From Treponema sp. (lineage in GTDB: Bacteria > Spirochaetota > Spirochaetia > Treponematales > Treponemataceae): DNA of 5,939 nt. The DNA is taken from positions 1 to 5,939 of the forward strand of contig JAILQA010000015.1 of assembly GCA_024699205.1 (NCBI GenBank), given 5' to 3'. How positions within the stretch are numbered: the stretch's first letter is position 1; every line of letters starts with the position of its first letter. Position numbers and translations under genes: made by a program. Shown in pieces: positions 1 to 4,690 of this stretch. The notes under the pieces are model-generated. The model saw only the letters and a program-made list of their open reading frames with translations. It made no database searches and had not been told where the DNA came from.

Positions 1-60
1 GATACTGCAGGACGTATTGACCGCTTCAACAAACGCTACGGAATTACAGCAGAAAAATAA
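1..60 (+). CDS. 3' end of an unidentified protein gene (partial)
   Basis: Frame 1 is open from the first base and ends at TAA 58-60, giving the 19-residue C-terminus DTAGRIDRFNKRYGITAEK. The product cannot be identified from so short a tail. It is basic, has no hydrophobic segment, and looks like the end of a soluble protein. It is taken as a real gene end because the frame is open to the window edge and the stop is followed 39 bp later by a strong stem-loop with a T-run. It converges on the methyltransferase gene on the opposite strand. Confidence 0.6.
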   Translation, partial: DTAGRIDRFNKRYGITAEK

Positions 61-99
61 AATCAGATTTCGACTAGAATTATCTGTTAGATTTTTTGC

Positions 100-133
100 A
101 AAAAAAGCACGCCTTTTGGAACGTGCTTTTTTT
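100..133. terminator. Bidirectional intrinsic terminator between convergent genes
   Basis: A perfect 12-bp inverted repeat pairs 100-111 (AAAAAAAGCACG) with 122-133 (CGTGCTTTTTTT). The 10-nt loop could tighten further through CC 112-113 pairing with GG 118-119. The seven A's on one side and seven T's on the other give a GC-containing stem followed by a U-run in either direction. It can therefore end both the + strand gene stopping at 60 and the - strand gene stopping at 177. A weaker, bulged stem just upstream (61-68 with 82-93) leads into another T-run but is not needed. Confidence 0.88.
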
Positions 134-176
134 ATGTCTTAGTGATTTTTTTATTAAAAATTGATTCAGCAGCCGA

Positions 177-1331
177 CTATAGGGACTGAGTCTTTTCAAC
201 ACAAAGCTTCCAGCAGCGGTGAGGTTTTGCTCCTGCGTAATCATTTGGAATTGTCTGTGGCGTGATATCCTGGCAGGAGATTTTATTACCCGAAATTGTT
301 ACCGGCGGTATTTCTGATGAATTAAACTTGAGTTTTTCTGAGTTAGTTGAAAAATAAAGGATTCCACCTGGATTCAGGATATTGAGACAGTCTTTTACAA
401 GTTGTGGCCAGTCTCGGTTTATATCAAGCACATTATAAGTATTTTTACTATTAGAAAAAGTCGGTGGGTCTAAAATTATAATGTCATAATAATCTGACGG
501 CTTGAGACTTTTTGCCTTTGCTGATAGGGCTTTCTGCTTTAAAAAATCCATACAATCAGCTCTTGTGTAAATATATTTATTTTTATCTGTAAAACCGTTG
601 AGCTTCATGTTTTCTTTTGCCCAGTTCAGATAAGTATTTGACAAATCTACAGATTCAATAAAACTGGCATTTCCCTGGGCTGCATAAACAGAAAAGCTTC
701 CTGTATAACAGAAAAGATTGAGAAGACGTTTTTTGTTTGCTGTATCACGAATTGTAGCCCGCAAAGGTCTGTGGTCAAAAAAGAGTCCTGTATCCAGATA
801 TGAGCTTAGATTCAGACTAAAAAGCTGACCTTGTTCTATTATAAGGCCGGAAATTGAGCTTTCTTCCTCAGAAAAAGAAGTGTACTGTTCGCCATCCTTG
901 TGGCTTTTGTGTCCCCTTGATTTTTTAATTATGTGTGAATTATCAATTCCCAGTACATTTGCCGCTACTGTCGCCATCGCATCCAGCCAGAGGGCTTCTT
1001 CATCTTCCGCTTTTTCATAGGGGCGTTCATATAAATAAAGAACAGCGTAAGTTCTTTCTTTTATTTCTTTTTCAAGTCCGGGCGCATTTGCAGATAGACT
1101 TTCATTTTGGGCTGAAATAAAGCGGGCTGCTTCAAGAACTGTATCAACTCCATCTGGAAGAAATTCATATAAATCTAATGAAAGAGGAATTTCTGGAATA
1201 TCGCGGTCGTAAAGTCTGTAACAGGAAACCCTGTTTTTTCGCATCTGTTTGCGAAGTTCCTTATATTTTCTTTTTAAGCGGTTGGCAAAAAGTTCTGCCT
1301 GATATTGTATTTTATTATCTGATGAATTCAT
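177..1331 (-). CDS. RlmK-like class I SAM-dependent rRNA methyltransferase, stand-alone
   Basis: The 384-aa product closely resembles the C-terminal half of E. coli RlmL (RlmKL), the domain that makes m7G2069 in 23S rRNA. Shared stretches in order are FANRLKRKYKELRKQ (15-29) and CYRLYDRDIPE (37-47) in the N-terminal region, YLDTGLFFDHR (178-188), the SAM-binding motif I NLFCYTGS (205-212), the acidic ribose-binding region VDLSNTYLNWAKEN (228-241), catalytic motif IV DPPTFSNS (288-295), and a C-terminus (ITPQTIPNDYAGAKPHRCW) matching the end of RlmL. The THUMP domain and second methyltransferase domain of RlmL are absent, so this is the RlmK part alone. RlmI-type m5C enzymes share the fold, but no N-terminal PUA domain is evident. 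The ATG at 1329-1331 leaves a sensible N-terminus. No clear Shine-Dalgarno lies upstream, and only a weak TATAAT-like hexamer without a good -35 is visible on the - strand. The exact target base is inferred. Confidence 0.87.
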   Translation of the reverse strand: MNSSDNKIQYQAELFANRLKRKYKELRKQMRKNRVSCYRLYDRDIPEIPLSLDLYEFLPDGVDTVLEAARFISAQNESLSANAPGLEKEIKERTYAVLYLYERPYEKAEDEEALWLDAMATVAANVLGIDNSHIIKKSRGHKSHKDGEQYTSFSEEESSISGLIIEQGQLFSLNLSSYLDTGLFFDHRPLRATIRDTANKKRLLNLFCYTGSFSVYAAQGNASFIESVDLSNTYLNWAKENMKLNGFTDKNKYIYTRADCMDFLKQKALSAKAKSLKPSDYYDIIILDPPTFSNSKNTYNVLDINRDWPQLVKDCLNILNPGGILYFSTNSEKLKFNSSEIPPVTISGNKISCQDITPQTIPNDYAGAKPHRCWKLCVEKTQSL

Positions 1332-1423
1332 GATTAAAATATATCATATTTAATTATATATTTCAGCATTAAAAAAATAACGAAATGTTAAAAAAAAAAA
1401 AAATAAACTAGTTGAAAAACTGG

Positions 1424-1452
1424 TTGACATTTATATTTTTGTGGAGTATTTT
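1424..1452 (+). promoter_or_regulatory. Sigma-70-type promoter of the toxin-antitoxin operon
   Basis: A consensus -35 TTGACA (1424-1429) is separated by exactly 17 bp from -10 TATTTT (1447-1452), predicting a start near 1459 and a leader of about 40 nt. A run of 14 A's at 1390-1403 lies upstream and could bend DNA or act as an UP-like element. The nearest downstream start codon is the antitoxin ATG at 1499, preceded by GAGAGG (1488-1493) with 5-nt spacing. Confidence 0.75.
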
Positions 1453-1475
1453 TATTATTGTAAAAATAAATGTCA
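1425..1475. promoter_or_regulatory. Candidate autoregulatory operator (inverted repeat over the promoter)
   Basis: TGACATTTAT (1425-1434) and ATAAATGTCA (1466-1475) form a perfect 10-bp inverted repeat with a 31-bp spacer; after one mismatch, three further inner pairs (1436-1438 with 1462-1464) also match. The left arm lies in the -35 element, the right arm just past the predicted start, and the centre (1450) on the -10. Phd/YefM antitoxins and their toxin complexes commonly repress their own operon by binding palindromes at the promoter, so this is the obvious candidate site. Binding is inferred from position and symmetry. Confidence 0.6.
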
Positions 1476-1498
1476 GAACTTTTTTTTGAGAGGTATAT

Positions 1499-1801
1499 AT
1501 GGATTTTGCAATAACAAATAACAACTCTTTTTTTGAGATTGGCTCTTTTGATGCAAAAACTTATTTTTCTGAGCTGCTGCGTAAGGTGCAGGAAGGGGCA
1601 GTTTTTAATATCTCCAAAAACGGAAAGAGGGTTGCAGTTTTGCAGGGAGTTCAAAGTGCCAAAAATGAAGCAGCGTTAAATGCCCATAAAAGAATTCTTG
1701 ACCGTTCAAAAAAAATGAAGGATTTGCGCAAAAAGAATGGACTTGAGGCAATAACATATTCGGAATTAAAAGAGTTGAAGAATGCTGGCAGAAAATACTA
1801 G
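1499..1801 (+). CDS. Phd/YefM-family antitoxin
   Basis: The 100-aa protein has the Phd/YefM N-terminal DNA-binding and dimerisation fold. The stretch IGSFDAKTYFSELLRKVQEG (14-33) followed by AVFNISKNGKRVAVLQG (34-50) follows the family pattern: a helix that sets the non-active registers, then the strand-turn 'I-x-K/R-N-G-K-x-V-A-V-L'. Residues 53-100 are charged and lysine-rich, as expected of the flexible tail that wraps the toxin and is proteolysed to release it. The start is fixed by GAGAGG 5 nt upstream of the ATG. The stop at 1799-1801 lies inside the toxin gene, the usual translational coupling in such operons. The antitoxin probably also represses the operon. Family assignment is from visible motifs and is strong; the partner type comes from the neighbour. 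Confidence 0.88.
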   Translation: MDFAITNNNSFFEIGSFDAKTYFSELLRKVQEGAVFNISKNGKRVAVLQGVQSAKNEAALNAHKRILDRSKKMKDLRKKNGLEAITYSELKELKNAGRKY

Positions 1802-2246
1802 TCCTTTTCCTTGTATTGCTGTAGATACATCTTTTATGGCTGCTTATATTCTAAATGGATATTGTTCAGATGAACTTTCTGATTGCATTAAAGATGTGGA
1901 ATATATTTTAAATAACAATGGTCAGTTTTATGTTCCTCAGCTTTTCTGGTATGAAATAGAAAATGTTCTTCTTTATAAAATCCGTAAGAATAAAAAAGGA
2001 CAGGTTTATTTGTCTAAATCTGATGTAATGGATATTATTTATGATTTACAGCAGCTGCCTATTTATACAGATTTGCAGCCGGATGGGGAGATTCGTCAGA
2101 GAATATTTGATATGGCAGAAGAGCATAATCTTTCTTATTATGATGCTTCATATCTTGAACTGGCCAGACGCTATTCAATTCCATTAAAAACTTATGATGC
2201 AGATTTATCCGCCGCTTTTGAGTCATATAGGGCAAACACATTATAA
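1782..2246 (+). CDS. VapC-like PIN-domain ribonuclease toxin
   Basis: The 154-aa protein is a PIN-domain endoribonuclease of typical VapC size. Candidate metal-binding acidic residues fall in the expected order: D15 in AVDTSF at the first strand, E58 in FWYEIENVL, D121 in LSYYDASYLELA, and D139 in LKTYDADL (with D141 nearby). Such toxins cleave RNAs such as tRNA or 23S rRNA with Mg2+ or Mn2+; the target here cannot be told. The ATG at 1782 overlaps the antitoxin gene by 20 bp, with GAG at 1772-1774 as a weak ribosome site, and no other start lies before D15. The last five codons and stop (Arg-Ala-Asn-Thr-Leu-TAA) are in or at the edge of an inverted-repeat element. An older terminus, Lys-Leu-Ser-stop, can be read after a second copy of the preceding 12 bp at 2544-2555. 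The changed residues follow the last catalytic Asp, so the enzyme is probably still active. Confidence 0.88.
   Translation: MLAENTSPFPCIAVDTSFMAAYILNGYCSDELSDCIKDVEYILNNNGQFYVPQLFWYEIENVLLYKIRKNKKGQVYLSKSDVMDIIYDLQQLPIYTDLQPDGEIRQRIFDMAEEHNLSYYDASYLELARRYSIPLKTYDADLSAAFESYRANTL
2218..2229 (+). repeat. 12-bp direct repeat, left copy (putative target-site duplication)
   Basis: TTGAGTCATATA lies inside the vapC coding sequence (codons for Glu-Ser-Tyr) and is repeated exactly at 2544-2555. The flanking bases differ on both sides, so the match is exactly 12 bp. The two copies bracket the palindrome-rich block 2230-2543. Confidence 0.8.
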
Positions 2247-2317
2247 AAGATTATATATAAAAGCCAATTTCACTCTTTTGTGCTTGTTCTAACATAATCT
2301 TTTATAATGTGTTTGCC
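2231..2317. repeat. Perfect 24-bp inverted repeat spanning the vapC stop
   Basis: Bases 2231-2254 are the exact reverse complement of 2294-2317 (outer arm GGCAAACACATTATAAAAG), with a 39-nt AT-rich loop. The left arm contains the last vapC codons and the TAA at 2244-2246. In vapC mRNA this would be a long 3' hairpin starting within the stop region. No T-run follows the right arm, so it is not a standard terminator, though it could protect the 3' end of the message. Confidence 0.85.
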
Positions 2318-2331
2318 AGAATCCATATATT

Positions 2332-2541
2332 GGGCTTCCGCATTATAAATATTTAAGGTATAAATTGGCGTGAGGTCGTGAGTTCTGTGGCAAAAAAACT
2401 CTGTTTGTGGCTGCCGCGTTTGCGGCAGGTCAATAGTTCCTTTACCACAAACAGCGTTTAGCGCATTAATGCGCGATTTTGCCACAGAGCTCACGACCGG
2501 AAGCCATTTTGTAAATTCAATTATTTATAATGTGGAAGCCC
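2332..2541 (+). repeat. Nested, branched inverted-repeat unit (possible structured RNA)
   Basis: Five stems nest in order. Outer stem: 2332-2351 with 2522-2541, 19 of 20 paired, the exception being G2340/T2533. Second stem: 2374-2395 with 2477-2498, 21 of 22 paired, the exception being T2383/G2489. Third stem: CTGTTTGTGG (2401-2410) with CCACAAACAG (2445-2454). Hairpin CTGCCGC-GTTT-GCGGCAG (2411-2428) continues the third stem. The palindrome GCGCATTAATGCGC (2461-2474) forms a second arm. Both exceptions are G:U wobbles if + strand RNA is made. As DNA it could extrude a cruciform. No function is assigned. Confidence 0.75.
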
Positions 2542-2543
2542 TG

Positions 2544-2555
2544 TTGAGTCATATA
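2544..2555 (+). repeat. 12-bp direct repeat, right copy, with vestigial vapC end
   Basis: This is an exact second copy of TTGAGTCATATA (2218-2229). In the vapC frame it reads Glu-Ser-Tyr and continues Lys-Leu-Ser followed by TGA at 2564-2566. It therefore looks like the original 3' end of vapC, displaced by the inserted block. Those vestigial codons overlap the -35 element of the next promoter. Confidence 0.75.
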
Positions 2556-2562
2556 AATTAAG

Positions 2563-2591
2563 TTGATAAGCTTTGCTTTATAACCTATAAT
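2563..2591 (+). promoter_or_regulatory. Sigma-70-type promoter predicting a leaderless mRNA
   Basis: TTGATA (2563-2568) is separated by 17 bp from a perfect TATAAT (2586-2591). Transcription normally starts about 7 nt after the -10, which is base 2598, the A of the ATG of the 65-codon gene. No Shine-Dalgarno-like sequence lies before that ATG, which agrees with a leaderless message. Confidence 0.75.
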
Positions 2592-2597
2592 TCAGCT

Positions 2598-2795
2598 ATG
2601 ACTGTTACAGAAAAATATCTTGCAATGAATAATGAATTTTGCAGATTGCGTGATGCAATTTATGAATGTGATGTTGATGAAGCCGAAGAAGATCCTCAGG
2701 TTCAACAAAGTGTAGAAGCCGCACTTGGTATTTTGTGTCAGTATCTGGATTATTACAAAGACTTGAATAAAGTAAAGACGCGTGTAAAAAAATAA
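2598..2795 (+). CDS. Small hypothetical protein, 65 aa, probably leaderless
   Basis: I do not recognise a family. The 65-aa product is predicted to be mostly helical and soluble, with no signal peptide or membrane segment. It has an acidic centre (CDVDEAEEDPQVQQSVE, 24-40), a hydrophobic helical stretch (ALGILCQYLDYYK, 42-54) and a basic end (KVKTRVKK, 58-65), plus cysteines at 15, 24 and 47. Support for coding comes from the strong promoter ending just before the ATG, codon use like the neighbouring genes, and a clean double stop (TAA TAA, 2793-2798). There is no ribosome binding site. An internal ATG at 2625 also lacks one, so the first ATG with leaderless initiation is preferred. Its length and charge pattern would suit a small binding or adaptor protein, but that is only a guess. 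Confidence 0.62.
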   Translation: MTVTEKYLAMNNEFCRLRDAIYECDVDEAEEDPQVQQSVEAALGILCQYLDYYKDLNKVKTRVKK

Positions 2796-2823
2796 TAAAG
2801 TTTTCTCGCAAAAAGAATATTAC

Positions 2824-2904
2824 CAGGGGTTTTAGGGGGCGGAGCCACCTAGGCGAGGGGGAAGGCCACAACAAAGTGTGGCCGAGGGGGGAGACTTCCC
2901 CCTC
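2824..2904. repeat. GC-rich intergenic stem-loop pair (REP-like)
   Basis: A short G/C-rich island interrupts AT-rich spacer DNA. Hairpin one pairs TAGGGGG (2833-2839) with CCACCTA (2845-2851) around CGGAG, with a single G/A mismatch. Hairpin two pairs GAGGGGGAAG (2855-2864) with CTTCCCCCTC (2895-2904), and an inner stem GGCCACA (2864-2870) with TGTGGCC (2877-2883) shares its first base. No T-run follows, so it is not an obvious terminator. The GGGGGCGGAGCC-type core resembles dispersed intergenic palindromes seen in many bacterial genomes; copy number cannot be judged from one window. It lies between the small gene and the helicase promoter. Confidence 0.6.
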
Positions 2905-2918
2905 ATATAAAAAATCAC

Positions 2919-2924
2919 TATAAT
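2919..2924 (+). promoter_or_regulatory. Candidate -10 element of the helicase operon
   Basis: A perfect TATAAT lies 72 bp before the helicase ATG and predicts a leader of about 66 nt. The matching -35 position falls in the right arm of the GC-rich hairpin (around 2896-2901) and is a poor match, so this promoter would need another activating feature or be weak. Confidence 0.4.
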
Positions 2925-2996
2925 AGTATTCTCATATTTCGAACGAATCCCACGACCTGTGTGTACGTGCGGAAAATATATATTTAAGGAAATCGT

Positions 2997-4658
2997 ATGG
3001 ATTTTACAGAATTTGGTCTTGATGAAAGACTTTTGAAAGGAATTGAAGCCGCCGGTTATGTGACATGTACGCCGGTTCAGGAAGATGTGATTAAGGCTTC
3101 TAAAGCAGCTGAAGGGGCAAAGGGCCCTGATTTGTATGTTCAGTCTCAGACTGGAACTGGAAAAACTTGTGCTTATCTTGTTGCAGTAATCAGTGAAATG
3201 TTGAAAGCTGAAAATGTTGGAAAAAAATGTTTGATTCTTGCTCCTACACGAGAGCTTGCTGTCCAGATTGAGGAGGAAGCAAAGGTTCTTGTTGGAACAA
3301 GTGGCTTAAAAGCTTTTTCTGTGTATGGTGGAGTTGGTTACGAAAAGCAGATTGCGGCTTTGAAAAAGGGTATTGATATTGTTATCGGTACTCCCGGCCG
3401 TGTAATCGACTTAAACGAAGGTGGAAATCTTGACCTTAGTAATGCGCATTTCTGTGTAATCGATGAAGCTGACCGTATGTTTGACATGGGCTTTTATGAT
3501 GACCTGCGCAAGATTTTGAAAAAATTACCAGAAGCAGAAACTCGGCAGACAATGCTTTTTTCTGCAACATTAAACACTTATGTAAAAAATCTTGCCTGGG
3601 AATATACTCGTGACCCTGTTGAAATCACAATTGAGGCAGAAAACATTACTGTCAGCGAAATTACTCAGGAACTTTTGCATGTAAGCTCAGAACAGAAAAT
3701 GATGCTTTTGATTGGTGTTTTAAAACACGAAAATCCTGAATCTGTAATTATTTTCTGTAATACAAAACGTAGCTGCGAAGTTGTTGCCAAAAGACTTAAG
3801 CTCAACGATATCAATGCTGAATTTTTAATTGGTGATTTGCCTCAGTCTAAACGACTTCAGATTTTAAAATCCTTCAAGGCTGGTCAGGTAAAGGTTTTGG
3901 TTGCAACCGATGTAGCTGCCCGTGGTATCGACGTTGATGACCTTGCAATGGTAATCAATTATGATTTGCCTGTTGAAGCAGAAAATTATGTTCACCGAAT
4001 TGGACGTACTGCCCGTGCTGGAAAAAGTGGAAAGGCTTATACCTTCTGTTCTGAACAGGATGTTTACAATCTTCCGGCAATTGAACGCTATATAGAAATG
4101 CAGATTCCGGCTCAGGTTGCTTATGATGACCAGATGGAAGATGATAAATCGGCTGGGGTTTATATTAAAACCGAAAACTGGCATGGTGATGATGATTTTG
4201 ATAATCGTGGTGGACATAGAAAGAACGGCAAGTCAAAAGATTCTCACAAAAAATATGACAAATCTGGTAATAAAAAATATGGTGATTCTTATTCCAAAAA
4301 TAAAAATGCAGGACATGGAAAGAACAAAGATTCTAAGAAACCATATATTAATCCTGAAAAACTTGCCGAAATGTCTTATGAAGAGCGAATGAAGTTCTAT
4401 AAAGAACGATATGGTGGCGGTTCTAACCAGTCACAGAATAATTCTAAGAATAATTCCAAAGATGCTTCTAGAAATTATTCAAAAAATAAGGCAAGTAATA
4501 ATTCCAAAAATTATAACAATAACTATAAAAATAATCAGAATAAGAAAAACTCTTATGCAGCAAAGACTTCAAAGCCAGTTAATAAAAATGTACCAAAGAA
4601 GACAGAGAAAAAATCATTCTTTGATAAGTTAAAGTCTTTGTTCGGGAAGAGAAAATAA
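2997..4658 (+). CDS. DEAD-box ATP-dependent RNA helicase with long Asn/Lys-rich tail
   Basis: The 553-aa protein has a complete DEAD-box core (about 1-380): Q motif TPVQ (25-28), motif I QTGTGKT (51-57), Ia PTRELA (83-88), GG 111-112, Ib TPGR (132-135), II DEAD (156-159), III SAT (189-191), IV VIIFCNT (250-256), V ATDVAARGID (303-312) and VI HRIGRTARAG (333-342). It should unwind or remodel RNA using ATP, as RhlB, RhlE and CsdA relatives do in ribosome assembly or mRNA decay; which of these it matches cannot be decided. From about residue 404 the tail is low-complexity, rich in Asn, Lys, Ser, Gly and Tyr, broken by one predicted helix (NPEKLAEMSYEERMKFYKER, 452-471), and ends in an amphipathic basic segment FFDKLKSLFGKRK. 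Such tails usually give RNA binding or condensation. AAGGA at 2986-2990 fixes the start. The ABC-F gene follows after 32 bp with no terminator, so the two are probably co-transcribed. Confidence 0.93.
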   Translation: MDFTEFGLDERLLKGIEAAGYVTCTPVQEDVIKASKAAEGAKGPDLYVQSQTGTGKTCAYLVAVISEMLKAENVGKKCLILAPTRELAVQIEEEAKVLVGTSGLKAFSVYGGVGYEKQIAALKKGIDIVIGTPGRVIDLNEGGNLDLSNAHFCVIDEADRMFDMGFYDDLRKILKKLPEAETRQTMLFSATLNTYVKNLAWEYTRDPVEITIEAENITVSEITQELLHVSSEQKMMLLIGVLKHENPESVIIFCNTKRSCEVVAKRLKLNDINAEFLIGDLPQSKRLQILKSFKAGQVKVLVATDVAARGIDVDDLAMVINYDLPVEAENYVHRIGRTARAGKSGKAYTFCSEQDVYNLPAIERYIEMQIPAQVAYDDQMEDDKSAGVYIKTENWHGDDDFDNRGGHRKNGKSKDSHKKYDKSGNKKYGDSYSKNKNAGHGKNKDSKKPYINPEKLAEMSYEERMKFYKERYGGGSNQSQNNSKNNSKDASRNYSKNKASNNSKNYNNNYKNNQNKKNSYAAKTSKPVNKNVPKKTEKKSFFDKLKSLFGKRK

Positions 4659-4690
4659 ATATCAGAGAATAAATATCGCAAGGAATAAAA

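Larger units (their letters stand above)
2230..2543. mobile_element. Palindromic MITE-like insertion in the 3' end of vapC
   Basis: This 314-bp block sits between exact 12-bp direct repeats and has no convincing gene of its own. Its outer ends are imperfect inverted repeats: inward from GGGC at 2230, and from GCCC ending at 2541 on the other strand, both read GGGC, three variable bases, then CACATTATAAA. Inside are a perfect 24-bp inverted repeat (2231-2254 with 2294-2317) and a second unit (2332-2541) of nested stems. The block supplies the present vapC stop codon. Its features fit a non-autonomous element moved in trans by a transposase encoded elsewhere. I cannot assign it to a named family. 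It may be composite, because the inner boundary at 2324-2335 repeats the CATATA-GGGC pattern of the left end. Confidence 0.62.

Noticed and set aside
1388..1654. An 88-codon - strand frame over the promoter and start of the antitoxin gene
   Set aside because: It is antisense to a well-supported gene and promoter and begins its frame in the antitoxin coding region. Its product is rich in Lys, Phe and Tyr from AT-rich sequence and resembles no family.
2231..2317. The 24-bp hairpin as an intrinsic terminator for the toxin operon
   Set aside because: The right arm is followed by AGAATCC and not by a T-run, and the stem is AT-rich. A role in mRNA stability is possible, but standard termination is not supported.
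2270..2494. A 74-codon open frame on the - strand inside the palindromic block
   Set aside because: It begins with GTG, has no ribosome site, and consists mostly of stem sequence whose reading is set by the inverted repeats. It is better explained as a by-product of the structure, although if the block is multicopy it may be annotated as a gene elsewhere.
2332..2541. A retron-type RNA, suggested by a long closing stem with branched hairpins
   Set aside because: No reverse transcriptase gene lies next to it, and the direct repeats at its edges fit an inserted element better.
2218..2555. A CRISPR array, suggested by repeated short motifs
   Set aside because: The repeats are inverted or occur twice only, spacing is irregular, and no cas gene is present.
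2931..2996. A riboswitch or cold-shock leader before the helicase
   Set aside because: The predicted leader has only weak local pairing (CACG with CGTG) and no recognisable riboswitch core.
4117..4632. Two + strand frames (4117-4392 and 4411-4632) in another phase of the helicase tail
   Set aside because: They lie wholly inside the helicase coding sequence and reflect its repetitive AAT/AAA/TCT-rich codons. They lack ribosome sites and plausible protein composition.
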